Below are positions 1 to 6,739 of a stretch of 11,926 nucleotides of DNA, one piece after another. Position 1 is the stretch's first letter. Each line of letters opens with the position of its first letter. Where the stretch lies: contig JAPOXI010000055.1 in NCBI GenBank assembly GCA_026707185.1, positions 1 through 11,926 of the forward strand, written 5' to 3'. A program made the translations under genes and the position numbers. The notes under the pieces were generated by a model. It made no database searches, was not told the DNA's origin, and was given only the letters and a program-made list of their open reading frames with translations. The DNA is from Chloroflexota bacterium. Its GTDB lineage: Bacteria; Chloroflexota; UBA11872.

Positions 1-370
1 CGTTGCGATCGACGATCTGCAACTTCAGCATCATCTTGCCCGGCGTAGCGCTGAAGGCGGTCCACGCCAGGATGTGATAGAAGACCAGAAAAGCGACGGT
101 GAGCAGGCCGGCTGACTCCGCCGGCATTTGCCGGTCCTCGCCCACGACGGCTCCGACGAACAGCATCAAGACGATCAGACCGATGATCGCGGCATCGATC
201 GCCAACGCCCCCAGGCGACGGCTGCGGCTCGCGAGCTCCTGGCCGTGCAGGGCGTAGACGGTCTTCTCGTGACTCCCCGACAGTTCGGGCGCTTCGGGGG
301 CCTTTTGCTCGGCCGTAACGGCGGCTTCCCGGTGGCTTCTTGCGGCAGCGCAAGTGCAGGTCGCCCGATT
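1..370 (-). CDS. RDD family membrane protein, truncated by the window edge
   Basis: On the minus strand, the frame running from an in-frame TAG (371-373) off the left end encodes a typical RDD-family domain. It has a first helix beginning RRLGALAIDAAIIG, a second hydrophobic helix (roughly SAGLLTVAFLVFYHILAW), then the conserved loop SATPGKMMLKLQIVD. RDD proteins are small integral membrane proteins, usually of unknown or transport-related function. The C-terminus lies outside the window. About 50 residues precede the first helix, but there is no ATG, GTG or TTG between the TAG and the domain, so the true start is unresolved. A different frame upstream opens with ATG at 449 (reading MRGTVATGSGRSVDNRGVGF) and looks coding until about 340-330, which suggests a frameshift (real or from assembly) or an unusual start. 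Family assignment is fairly sure; the 5' end is not. Confidence 0.72.
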
Positions 371-496
371 CTACGACCGCGCTCCACTTGAAGCCGACGC
401 CGCGGTTGTCCACACTGCGGCCACTCCCTGTCGCAACAGTCCCGCGCATCCGAATCGAGGCATGACACCGCGGGAGCCGCCTCAAAGGAGGCCCGC
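371..496. other. Intergenic region between divergent RDD gene and isomerase gene
   Basis: This stretch separates the minus-strand RDD gene from the plus-strand isomerase gene and should hold promoters for both. No convincing -35/-10 pair was found. Part of it (about 371-449) may be the displaced 5' end of the RDD gene in another frame. The last bases carry a strong ribosome binding site for the gene at 497 (AAAGGAGG at 484-491, five bases before the ATG). Confidence 0.5.
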
Positions 497-1546
497 ATGG
501 CGTCGATGAAGGGCCCTGCCATCCTGCTGGCGCAGTTTCTGCGCGATGAGCCGCCCTACGACAACCTGGAGAACATCGGTCGCTGGGTAGCCGGCCTTGG
601 CTACAAGGGCGTGCAGATCCCCACCTGGGATCCGCGCGTGATTGACCTGGACCAGGTGGCCGAGTCCAAGGCCTACGCCGACGACTACCGGAGCGGATTG
701 GCCGACCTGGGCCTGGAGGTCACTGAGCTCGCGTCGCACCTGCAGGGCCAGGTGCTGGCCATGCACCCGGCCTACGCGGACGGGTTCTCGGTGTTTCATC
801 CGCCGGGGCTGTCGGGGTCGGAGGTCACCGAGTGGGCCACGGATCAGCTCGGCAAGTCGATCAAAGCCTCGGCCAACCTGGGCGTCAACGCCCTGCCCGT
901 CATGTCCGGCGGTTTCGCCTGGCACATGATCTATCCGTGGCCGCAGCGGCCGCCCGGGGTTATCGAGACGGCCTTTGAGGAACTGGCTCGCCGCTGGCGC
1001 CCGATCCTGGACATGGCCAGCGATCACGGCGTCACCATCGCCTACGAGTTGCATCCGGGATCTGATCTCTACGACGGCGCCACATTCGAGATGTTCCTGG
1101 ACGCCACCGACAACCACGAGGCCGCCTGCATCAACTACGACCCCAGCCACTTCGTGCTCCAGCAGCTGGACTACCTGGACTTCATCCGCCGCTATGCCGA
1201 CCGCATCACCGCCTTCCACGTCAAGGACGCCGAATTCCGGCCCGACGGCCGCGTGGGCGCCTATGGCGGCTACCAGGGCTGGACCGGTCGCGCCGGGCGC
1301 TTCCGGTCACTGGGCGACGGCCAGGTGGACTTCACGCAGGTGTTCACCCTGCTGACCGAGGCCGGCTACCGAAGCTGGGCGGTGCTGGAGTGGGAATGCT
1401 GCGTCAAGAGCCCCGAGCAGGGCGCCGCCGAAGGCGCGCCGTTCATCGCGCGGCACCTGATCGACGCCGCCGACGTGGCCTTTGACGACTTTGCCGGCGG
1501 CGAGATGGACGCCGACGCCAACCGCCGGCTGCTGGGCCTGGACTAG
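497..1546 (+). CDS. Sugar phosphate isomerase/epimerase-type TIM-barrel protein
   Basis: This 349-residue cytoplasmic protein belongs to the AP-endonuclease-2-like TIM-barrel superfamily (xylose isomerase, tagatose epimerase, IolE/IolI-type enzymes), whose members use a divalent metal to isomerise or epimerise sugars and inositols. The metal ligand pattern is visible: Glu184 in YELHPG, Asp215 in NYDPSH, His241 in FHVKDAEF and Glu298/Glu300 in VLEWE. The 31- and 26-residue spacings between the first three ligands are close to those of characterised epimerases. Family members are usually 260-350 residues, so it appears full length. The ATG at 497 follows AAAGGAGG with five-base spacing; Met4 is an alternative start. 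It is followed after 31 bases by a Gfo/Idh dehydrogenase, a common pairing in sugar and inositol catabolism. The substrate cannot be deduced. Family assignment is firm; the precise reaction is not. Confidence 0.88.
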   Translation: MASMKGPAILLAQFLRDEPPYDNLENIGRWVAGLGYKGVQIPTWDPRVIDLDQVAESKAYADDYRSGLADLGLEVTELASHLQGQVLAMHPAYADGFSVFHPPGLSGSEVTEWATDQLGKSIKASANLGVNALPVMSGGFAWHMIYPWPQRPPGVIETAFEELARRWRPILDMASDHGVTIAYELHPGSDLYDGATFEMFLDATDNHEAACINYDPSHFVLQQLDYLDFIRRYADRITAFHVKDAEFRPDGRVGAYGGYQGWTGRAGRFRSLGDGQVDFTQVFTLLTEAGYRSWAVLEWECCVKSPEQGAAEGAPFIARHLIDAADVAFDDFAGGEMDADANRRLLGLD

Positions 1547-1577
1547 CCGCCGGAGCCCGCCCGAAAGGAATCCCCCA

Positions 1578-2738
1578 ATGGACGCGTGGAACCGCAAGCT
1601 GCGAATGGGCATGGTCGGCGGTGGCCCGGGATCGTTCATCGGCCCGGTGCATCGCATGGTGGTCGCCATGGAGCAGCAGGCCGAAATGGTCGCCGGCGTG
1701 TTCTCGCGCGACCCCGACCTCAACCGCCAAACCGGCGCCGAGCTCTACCTGGACGCGGGCCGCGTCTACGACTCATACGAGGAGATGGCCGCCGCCGAGG
1801 CCGCGCTGCCGGCCGAGGAGCGCATCGACTTCGTCAGCATCGTCACGCCCAACGTCTCCCACTTCGACATCTGCCGGGCGTTCCTCGAGGCCGGCATCCA
1901 CGTCGTCTGCGACAAGCCGATGACCTACACGCTGGAGCAGTCCGAGCAGCTCGTAAAGATCGTGGAAGAGTCGGGCCTGGTCTTCGCCCTCACCCACAAC
2001 TACACCGGCCACCCGATGGTCCGGCAGGCGCGCGCGCTATTCCGTTCCGGTCAGATGGGCACGGTGCGCAAGGTCATCGTCGAGTACCTGCAGGACTTCC
2101 TCGCCACGCCGCACGAGAAACTCGGCATGCGTCAGGCCGAGTGGCGGCTCGACCCCTCACGGTCCGGCATCGGCGCCACCATCGGCGACATCGGCACCCA
2201 CGCCTTCAACCTGCTCGAGTACGTCACCGGCGAGCGTGTCAGCGAAATGTGCGTGGACCTCAGCACCTTCCTGCCCGACCGCACGCTGGACGAGGACGTC
2301 AACGCCCTGCTGCGCCTGGAAGGCGGCGGCAAGGGCCTGCTGACCGCCAGCCAGATCGCCACCGGCGAGGAAAATGGCATCACGCTACGCGTCTATGCCG
2401 AGCACGGCGCAATCCGCTGGGGCCAGGAGAACCCGAACTACCTGGACGTATGGCGCCTCGGCGAACCGCGCCAGACCTTCAGCCGCGCCCAGGGCTACCT
2501 GGACGAGCACGCCTCCGCCGCCGGCCGCATCCCGCCCGGCCACCCCGAGGGCTACCTGGAAGCCTTCGCCCAGATCTACGTCGGCGCCCTCACCGCCATC
2601 CGCCGCCACCTCGACGGCGACCCCATGCCGACTGAGGAGTACGACTTCCCCACCGCCTACGACGGCCTCCGCGGGATGCAATTCATCTATCGCGCGGTGG
2701 AGTCGTCGCAGAGTGGCGCGAGTTGGGTGTCGCTCTAA
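1578..2738 (+). CDS. Gfo/Idh/MocA family NAD(P)-dependent oxidoreductase
   Basis: This 386-residue protein is predicted to oxidise or reduce a sugar, inositol or sugar derivative with NAD(P). An N-terminal Rossmann fold begins at residue 10 with the glycine-rich loop GMVGGGPGSFIG. The family EKP motif appears as CDKPMTY with Lys113. The catalytic Asp/His pair appears as GDIGTHAFNL (Asp204, His208), as in inositol dehydrogenase-like members. The C-terminal alpha/beta domain follows and the length is normal. A longer reading frame opens upstream at 1482 inside the isomerase gene. The ATG at 1578 is preferred because it follows AAAGGA (1564-1569) at eight bases and places the Rossmann loop at the usual position. 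It is co-transcribed with the isomerase (31-base gap, same strand). The substrate is unknown. The gene ends facing the minus-strand unit at 2819. Confidence 0.92.
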   Translation: MDAWNRKLRMGMVGGGPGSFIGPVHRMVVAMEQQAEMVAGVFSRDPDLNRQTGAELYLDAGRVYDSYEEMAAAEAALPAEERIDFVSIVTPNVSHFDICRAFLEAGIHVVCDKPMTYTLEQSEQLVKIVEESGLVFALTHNYTGHPMVRQARALFRSGQMGTVRKVIVEYLQDFLATPHEKLGMRQAEWRLDPSRSGIGATIGDIGTHAFNLLEYVTGERVSEMCVDLSTFLPDRTLDEDVNALLRLEGGGKGLLTASQIATGEENGITLRVYAEHGAIRWGQENPNYLDVWRLGEPRQTFSRAQGYLDEHASAAGRIPPGHPEGYLEAFAQIYVGALTAIRRHLDGDPMPTEEYDFPTAYDGLRGMQFIYRAVESSQSGASWVSL

Positions 2739-2750
2739 CGGGCCTGGCCA

Positions 2751-2772
2751 CCTCGATTCGGTAGAACCGAGG
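2751..2772. terminator. Hairpin between convergent genes, possible terminator
   Basis: CCTCGATTC (2751-2759) and GAACCGAGG (2764-2772) pair over nine positions with one A-C mismatch around a GGTA loop, 12 bases after the Gfo/Idh stop codon. There is no T-run after it, so it is not a classical intrinsic terminator. Its position between two convergent stop codons suggests a role in ending or protecting transcripts. The rest of 2739-2818 shows nothing clear. Confidence 0.4.
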
Positions 2773-2818
2773 AACTGGCTGCCTAGAGGGCGTCTGCCGG
2801 TGAGGCGGGCGAGGCTTT

Positions 2819-4042
2819 CTAGATGTTCGTCAGGATGTCGCCGTCAATCCGCTGGAATCTCCGTTCCAGCACCGCCTCGTCCAGCTCAATCCCCAACCCC
2901 GGCCTTTCCGGCACCGTCACGTACCCATCCACCGGCAACACCGGATCCACCACCAGCTCATCCATCAGCCGGTTGTTGATCATCTGGTGTTCCAACGTGT
3001 AGCGGTTCGGGATGGCGGCCACGAAGTGCGCCGTGGCGGCGAACGAGATGGCGGTCGTCCAGCTATGCGGGATACACAGCTTCCCGCGCGCCTCCAGCCA
3101 GCGGGCGAAGCGCCGCGCCTGGTCCAGGCCGACCCACGTCACGTCCAGGTTCACGATGTCCAGTGCGTCGCTATCGATCAGTCGACGCACCACCCGCGGG
3201 TCAAACGTCGTCTCGCCGCCCGAAATCGGTATGCCGGACTCTTCCCGCAGCCGCCGGTAGACGGTGACGCTGTCGGCGTCGGTGGCTTCGGCGGTGATGC
3301 CGCGGTAGGAGGCGTCGTCCTCCGCGCGCATGATGGGATCCTCGAACCAGCGGAAGTCCAGCTCCCGCAGCCCACGGGCCAGTTCCAGCACCTCGTCCGC
3401 CTCATCCGGGCTGAAGCGCATGTTCGCGTCCAGCATCAGTTCGAATTCGGGACCCACCGCGTCCCGCAGGCGCCCCAACAACTCCAGGAACCGCCCTGCC
3501 GTCACGCCCGACCGCGCCCACGAGGTCCCAATCCGCAGCTTCATAGCCGTATAGCCGTTTGCCTGGTGCTCCAGCGCTTCCTCAACCAACTGCTCGGGCC
3601 GATCGAACCACGCCCAACTCACGCCGCCGCTGGCGTAGCAGCGCAATCGCGGCTGGGCCAGTCCCTCCGTGTCCAGCAACCGGTACACCGGCGTCTCGGT
3701 GGCTTTGCCCACGATGTCCCAGCAAGCAACGTTGACCGCGGCCAGCGCCAGGTTCACGTCCAGGTCCTTGCCAAAGACCGTCAGCCTGTCGGCGTCGAAT
3801 GGACTCCGCCCCACCAGCCGCGGCCGCACCACGTCGCGTACGGCGCGAATCCGAGTGTCGATGTCGGACCAGGGCATGATTTCGCCCAGGCCGCTGATGC
3901 CCTCGTCGGTATGCACGCGCAGCACGATGGCGTTGAAGTGCATCGCCAGCGGCTCGCGCTCCCCGCGCCCGCCTGCGTACCACCGGTCGGCCTCCGGAAA
4001 GGCGTAGCTGCAGACGAAGGTCTCGATGTCGGTGATTCGCAT
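2819..4042 (-). CDS. Mandelate racemase/muconate lactonizing family (enolase superfamily) enzyme
   Basis: This 407-residue enzyme of the enolase superfamily abstracts a proton alpha to a carboxylate; members include sugar-acid dehydratases, racemases and cycloisomerases. The N-terminal capping domain spans about residues 1-125 and the barrel follows. Visible active-site elements are Lys168 in AMKLRIG, metal ligands Asp205 (LMLDAN), Glu234 (RWFEDP) and Glu277 (ISGGET), the dyad Asp300 (VNLDVT) and His326 (CIPHSW), and Glu351 (YTLEHQ). This is the mandelate-racemase subgroup layout, but the usual KxK reads KLR, so the second lysine is Arg170. The second-to-third ligand spacing is 43 residues, against about 26 in mandelate racemase, implying an inserted loop around 240-262. 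The start ATG follows AGGAAGG (complement of 4054-4060), which overlaps the stop codon of the upstream RraA-like gene, so the two are probably translationally coupled. An acid-sugar dehydratase is most likely; the substrate is unknown. Confidence 0.92.
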   Translation of the reverse strand: MRITDIETFVCSYAFPEADRWYAGGRGEREPLAMHFNAIVLRVHTDEGISGLGEIMPWSDIDTRIRAVRDVVRPRLVGRSPFDADRLTVFGKDLDVNLALAAVNVACWDIVGKATETPVYRLLDTEGLAQPRLRCYASGGVSWAWFDRPEQLVEEALEHQANGYTAMKLRIGTSWARSGVTAGRFLELLGRLRDAVGPEFELMLDANMRFSPDEADEVLELARGLRELDFRWFEDPIMRAEDDASYRGITAEATDADSVTVYRRLREESGIPISGGETTFDPRVVRRLIDSDALDIVNLDVTWVGLDQARRFARWLEARGKLCIPHSWTTAISFAATAHFVAAIPNRYTLEHQMINNRLMDELVVDPVLPVDGYVTVPERPGLGIELDEAVLERRFQRIDGDILTNI

Positions 4043-4058
4043 GTCGGCTGGCGCCTTC

Positions 4059-4832
4059 CTAGAGCCGGAACTCGCGTCCGAGGGGATCGCGGCCCTGCGC
4101 CCGCCGCCACGCCTCGAACTCGGCCAGGACCTCGGCGTTGGGCGGATAGTGCGTGTGCAGGCTGCCGCGTCCCGCGCTGATCTCTTCCCGAATCCAGACT
4201 TCCAACTCCTCGTGCGTCGAGGCCTCCGCGATCACTTCCTCCACGGCGTGCGGTGGAATCACCACCACGCCGTCCCCGTCCCCCAGCACGATGTCGCCCG
4301 GCATCACGGCCACTTCGGCAATCTGCACCGGCTCCTGGCTGCCCACCGACATCAACCGCCGGTCGATGCCCTGGCCGTGCACGCCGCGGGCGTAGAGCGG
4401 CAGGCCGACCTCGCGAATCGCCGTGATGTCGCGGCAGACCCCGTCGATCACAATCCCGAGCCCACCGCGCGCCTGGACGCGCCGGGTGAAGATATCGCCC
4501 ACGACGGCGGCTTCCAGGCAGCCGCGCGCGTCGATCACCATGACTTCGCCCGGCTCGACCGACTCCAGGGCGCTGCGGTGCGGCGAACTCTCGAGGTCCG
4601 CGTACTGCGCCTTCACCAGGTCCTCGCGCTTCTGGATAAACCGCACGGTTCGCGCCCGCCCCACCATGCGCCCGCCCACCGGCGGTGCAAGCGGATTGAT
4701 TCCCGTCGCGTACGCAAAGTCGAACCCCAGCTTGCCCAGGGCTGCCGTGACGGTGGGCGTCGCCAGGTCGGCCAACGCGTCCAGGGCGGCCTGGTCTACG
4801 GATGCGTCGCTCGAACCTGCAAAGTCAGCCAT
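4059..4832 (-). CDS. RraA-family protein (HMG/CHA aldolase or oxaloacetate decarboxylase type)
   Basis: This protein is 257 residues if started at 4832. The RraA-like superfamily includes the regulator of RNase E activity and metal-dependent 4-hydroxy-4-methyl-2-oxoglutarate/4-carboxy-4-hydroxy-2-oxoadipate aldolases; such proteins are often misannotated as dimethylmenaquinone methyltransferases. The catalytic segment is present: GDIFTRR (Gly112-Asp113), then ARGGLGIVIDGVCRD with Asp130, Arg134 and Asp135, matching the aldolase G...R-D signature, and later GDGDGVVVIP. This favours an aldolase/decarboxylase over an RNA-regulatory role. The reading frame extends to an ATG at 4928, but the upstream 32 residues are basic and not family-like. 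The ATG at 4832 (MADFAGSSDASVDQ) fits domain boundaries better, although no strong ribosome binding site is seen. It is first in a unit with the enolase-superfamily gene, consistent with cleavage of a keto-deoxy acid made by that enzyme (inference). Confidence 0.87.
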   Translation of the reverse strand: MADFAGSSDASVDQAALDALADLATPTVTAALGKLGFDFAYATGINPLAPPVGGRMVGRARTVRFIQKREDLVKAQYADLESSPHRSALESVEPGEVMVIDARGCLEAAVVGDIFTRRVQARGGLGIVIDGVCRDITAIREVGLPLYARGVHGQGIDRRLMSVGSQEPVQIAEVAVMPGDIVLGDGDGVVVIPPHAVEEVIAEASTHEELEVWIREEISAGRGSLHTHYPPNAEVLAEFEAWRRAQGRDPLGREFRL

Positions 4833-4985
4833 GCGCGGGAGATCCAAAACGCGTATGACCCCGATTGTGCGCGTTCGGCGGCCCAAACGCACGAACCGTG
4901 GTGAGCGCGAGTCACGCACTCGAATCACCTGGCGCGTAGGATGCGAGCAGCAAAGCCTTCATTGAGCTCTTCGGGAGCGCGCCCC
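4833..4985. promoter_or_regulatory. Divergent promoter region between RraA-like and ThuA-like genes
   Basis: These 153 bases separate two divergently transcribed catabolic genes and should contain both promoters and any shared operator. The element GCGTAGGATGCG (4934-4945) contains TAGGAT, a plausible GC-rich -10 hexamer, 43 bases before the ThuA ATG. No good -35 match stands at 16-18 bases upstream. The same 12-mer recurs at 5848-5859 upstream of the transaldolase-like gene. A modest ribosome binding site GGGAG (4975-4979) precedes the ThuA start. Confidence 0.45.
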
Positions 4986-5768
4986 ATGGCAGACCCCATC
5001 CGCATAACCGTCTGGAACGAATTCCGGCACGAAAAGCGCAACCCCGCAATCGCGGCCATCTATCCCGACGGCATCCACGGCGCCATCGCCGGCGCCCTGG
5101 CGCAGCACCCCGACCTGGAGGTCCGCACCGCCACGCTGGACGAGCCGGAACACGGGCTCACCGACGAGGTGCTGGCCGCGACCGACGTTCTGACCTGGTG
5201 GGGTCACACGGCCCACGGCGAGGTGGACGACATCATCGTCGAGCGCCTTCGCAAGCGCGTCTGGGAGGGCATGGGCCTCGTGGTCTTGCACTCCGGCCAC
5301 CTCTCAAAGATCTTCTCGTCGCTTATGGGCACTAGCTGCTGGCTCAAGTGGCGCGAGGCCGACGAGCGCGAGCGAATCTGGGTGGTCGACCCGTCCCACC
5401 CCATCGCGGCCGGCCTCGGCGAGTACTTCGAGATTCCGCAGTGCGAGATGTACGGCGAGCATTTCGACATCCCGCCTCCGGACGAACTGGTATTCATCAG
5501 TTGGTTCCAGGGCGGCGAGGTCTTTCGCAGCGGCTGCACGTTCCGTCGCGGCAACGGCAAGATCTTCTATTTCCGGCCCGGGCACGAAACGCTGCCCATC
5601 TACCACCAGGCCGAGGTCCAACACGTCATCTCCAACGCCGTGCGCTGGTGCTCGCAGCCGCGCGGGGTCTACCACGGCTACGGCAACTACATGCCGAGGG
5701 AGACACTCGAGGGCTATACGGGCCCGGACTTCAGCGGACACCCCGACGACGTGGCTGCCAGGGGCTAG
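4986..5768 (+). CDS. ThuA-like (trehalose utilization) domain protein
   Basis: This 260-residue protein has a ThuA fold, a class-I glutamine-amidotransferase-like alpha/beta domain often found beside sugar dehydrogenases. Biochemical roles are poorly defined; Rhizobium ThuA/ThuB are linked to 3-keto-trehalose metabolism. Visible family features are the N-terminal strand [27 protein letters not shown] (67-80), the turn [14 protein letters not shown] (97-110), [16 protein letters not shown] (129-144), and the C-terminal [18 protein letters not shown] (189-206) with several conserved histidines. About 35 residues after residue 225, rich in Gly, Tyr and Pro, extend beyond the core. There is no signal peptide, so it is probably cytoplasmic. 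ATG 4986 is chosen over ATG 4941 because the domain begins directly after it and GGGAG lies at normal distance. It is divergent from the RraA-like gene and same-strand with the transaldolase-like gene 119 bases on. Family is certain; function is not. Confidence 0.9.
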   Translation: MADPIRITVWNEFRHEKRNPAIAAIYPDGIHGAIAGALAQHPDLEVRTATLDEPEHGLTDEVLAATDVLTWWGHTAHGEVDDIIVERLRKRVWEGMGLVVLHSGHLSKIFSSLMGTSCWLKWREADERERIWVVDPSHPIAAGLGEYFEIPQCEMYGEHFDIPPPDELVFISWFQGGEVFRSGCTFRRGNGKIFYFRPGHETLPIYHQAEVQHVISNAVRWCSQPRGVYHGYGNYMPRETLEGYTGPDFSGHPDDVAARG

Positions 5769-5777
5769 TTTTCGTCC

Positions 5778-5797
5778 GGCGTCCAGCCCGGGACGCC
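5778..5797. terminator. Hairpin after the ThuA-like gene
   Basis: GGCGTCC (5778-5784) and GGACGCC (5791-5797) form a perfect seven-pair GC-rich stem with a six-base loop, beginning nine bases after the ThuA stop codon. It lacks a following T-run. It could be a weak or Rho-assisted terminator, or a 3' stabilising structure separating ThuA from the transaldolase-like gene. Confidence 0.42.
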
Positions 5798-5847
5798 ACC
5801 AGAACAGTCCGCCCAGGCTTCGCTTGGCGCGCGCCCTCGACCATTCG

Positions 5848-5859
5848 GCGTAGGATGCG
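5848..5859 (+). promoter_or_regulatory. Putative -10 element, second copy of GCGTAGGATGCG
   Basis: This is an exact 12-base copy of the element at 4934-4945, here 28 bases before the transaldolase-like start codon. TAGGAT (5851-5856) matches four of six bases of the -10 consensus. A -35 candidate TTGGCG (5824-5829) lies 21 bases upstream, which is longer than optimal. Assigned from position and repetition, not proven. Confidence 0.35.
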
Positions 5860-5879
5860 GGGAGGCTGATGCGGGGAGG
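5855..5879 (+). repeat. Tandem duplicate of an 11-base block containing the ribosome binding site
   Basis: ATGCGGGGAGG occurs at 5855-5865 and again at 5869-5879, separated by CTG (period 14). Each copy carries GGGGAGG, a strong Shine-Dalgarno-like sequence. The second copy is eight bases before the ATG at 5888 and is probably the working site. The first copy is 22 bases away and may be a standby site or a slippage product. Confidence 0.75.
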
Positions 5880-5887
5880 TAAATCCA

Positions 5888-6592
5888 ATGGTGCAGGGTT
5901 ATCCGGGACAGGCGGGCATCTGGTTTCAGGGCGATCCCGAGGTCATCAAGGACTATCTCGAATTCAACCCCGTCGGCATCGTGACGAACACGCTGGTTTT
6001 GGACGGTCTGGTCGACACCTACGGCCCCATGCTGGGCGTGATCGAGCGCTACCTCGAACTCGACAATGATGGCCCGGTGGTGGTGGAGGTGGACGGCGAC
6101 ACCACCGAGGACATTGTCAACGCATCAGTGCCGTTCCAGGCGCTTTCGCCCCGCGTGGTCATGAAGATCCCCAGCACCTCCAAGGGCTTCCGCGCCATCG
6201 CCCGCATGAAGGCCAACGGCCGCGAGTCCATGGTCACCACCCTGTTCTCCGCCAGCCAGGCCGTCGCGGCGGTGCAAGTCGGCGCGACCTACATTGCCCC
6301 ATTCGTCGGCCCGCTGATCGACTCCGGCGCCGACGCCCGCGCCATCGTCAGCGACATCGTGCAGGTCGTGCGCGGGCGCGCCAACCAGCCGTACGTGCTG
6401 GGCGGCATCATTCGCAACTGGATCGCGGCCGACGTTGCCTTGCGGGCCGGCTGCGACGGCGTCGTGGTGTTCCCACACCACTTTGAGGAGATGATGATTC
6501 ACGCGGGCACGTCCGAATGGAACGCCACGTTCCGCGGCCACTGGGACAACATGGTCGACAAGGGTGCGCTGGATGGCGTGATCGACGACTGA
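5888..6592 (+). CDS. Transaldolase family protein (small TalC/fructose-6-phosphate aldolase-like)
   Basis: This 234-residue class-I aldolase-fold protein is of the short transaldolase type (family members about 210-230 residues), which transfers or cleaves dihydroxyacetone units through a lysine Schiff base. The probable catalytic Lys93 lies in VVMKIPSTSKG on the central strand. Supporting motifs are GIVTNTLVLDG (30-40, where the family usually has TNPSL), VVVEVDGDT (64-72), and the highly typical MVTTLFSASQAVAAVQVGA (115-133) followed by TYIAPFVGPLID. The C-terminus has the GCDGVVVFPHHF segment. It is probably cytoplasmic. The start is set by GGGGAGG (5873-5879). It lies between the ThuA-like gene and the amino acid transporter genes on the same strand, with gaps of 119 and 147 bases, so it may have its own promoter. 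Whether it acts as transaldolase, fructose-6-phosphate aldolase or on another substrate cannot be decided from sequence alone. Confidence 0.88.
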   Translation: MVQGYPGQAGIWFQGDPEVIKDYLEFNPVGIVTNTLVLDGLVDTYGPMLGVIERYLELDNDGPVVVEVDGDTTEDIVNASVPFQALSPRVVMKIPSTSKGFRAIARMKANGRESMVTTLFSASQAVAAVQVGATYIAPFVGPLIDSGADARAIVSDIVQVVRGRANQPYVLGGIIRNWIAADVALRAGCDGVVVFPHHFEEMMIHAGTSEWNATFRGHWDNMVDKGALDGVIDD

Positions 6593-6739
6593 GCCCTGGC
6601 CCGTCGATCCGCGCGTGGTGGCGCCGACCTCGCGCCTCGCAAACCTGATCGTTCCAGATCGAATTGCCCCTGGCACCGCCTTAGTGCACACTCGCAAGCC
6701 GTGTGCCGTTGACAGTCATGCGGCTGAGTGGAGGAACCT
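6593..6739. promoter_or_regulatory. Region upstream of the amino acid transporter operon
   Basis: This 147-base gap is the likely site of the transporter promoter. It contains a small inverted repeat, GCACAC (6686-6691) and GTGTGC (6701-6706), with a nine-base loop 33 bases before aapJ, which could be a protein-binding site or weak hairpin. No convincing -35/-10 pair was identified. GGAGG (6730-6734) is the ribosome binding site for the ATG at 6740. Confidence 0.4.

Noticed and set aside
482..1219. Long minus-strand reading frame opposite the isomerase gene
   Set aside because: It is a shadow of the GC-rich plus-strand gene; its product has no recognisable domain, while the plus frame carries all metal-ligand motifs.
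2987..4180. 397-codon plus-strand frame opposite the enolase-superfamily gene
   Set aside because: The minus strand encodes an intact enzyme with complete active-site residues. The plus frame is low-complexity Arg/Pro/His-rich antisense.
4833..4928. N-terminal extension of the RraA-like protein to the ATG at 4928
   Set aside because: The added residues are basic and unlike the family, and would cover most of the divergent promoter region. The ATG at 4832 fits better.
5869..6069. 66-codon frame starting at the duplicated block before the transaldolase-like gene
   Set aside because: It overlaps the transaldolase gene in another frame, lacks a properly spaced ribosome binding site and has no family features.
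6709..6714. TTGACA resembling a perfect -35 box before aapJ
   Set aside because: A -10 at normal distance would fall on the ribosome binding site and start codon, and no -10-like sequence is there.
6728..6739. GTG start four codons upstream of aapJ
   Set aside because: The GTG overlaps the GGAGG ribosome binding site used by ATG 6740, which begins a standard lipoprotein signal peptide.
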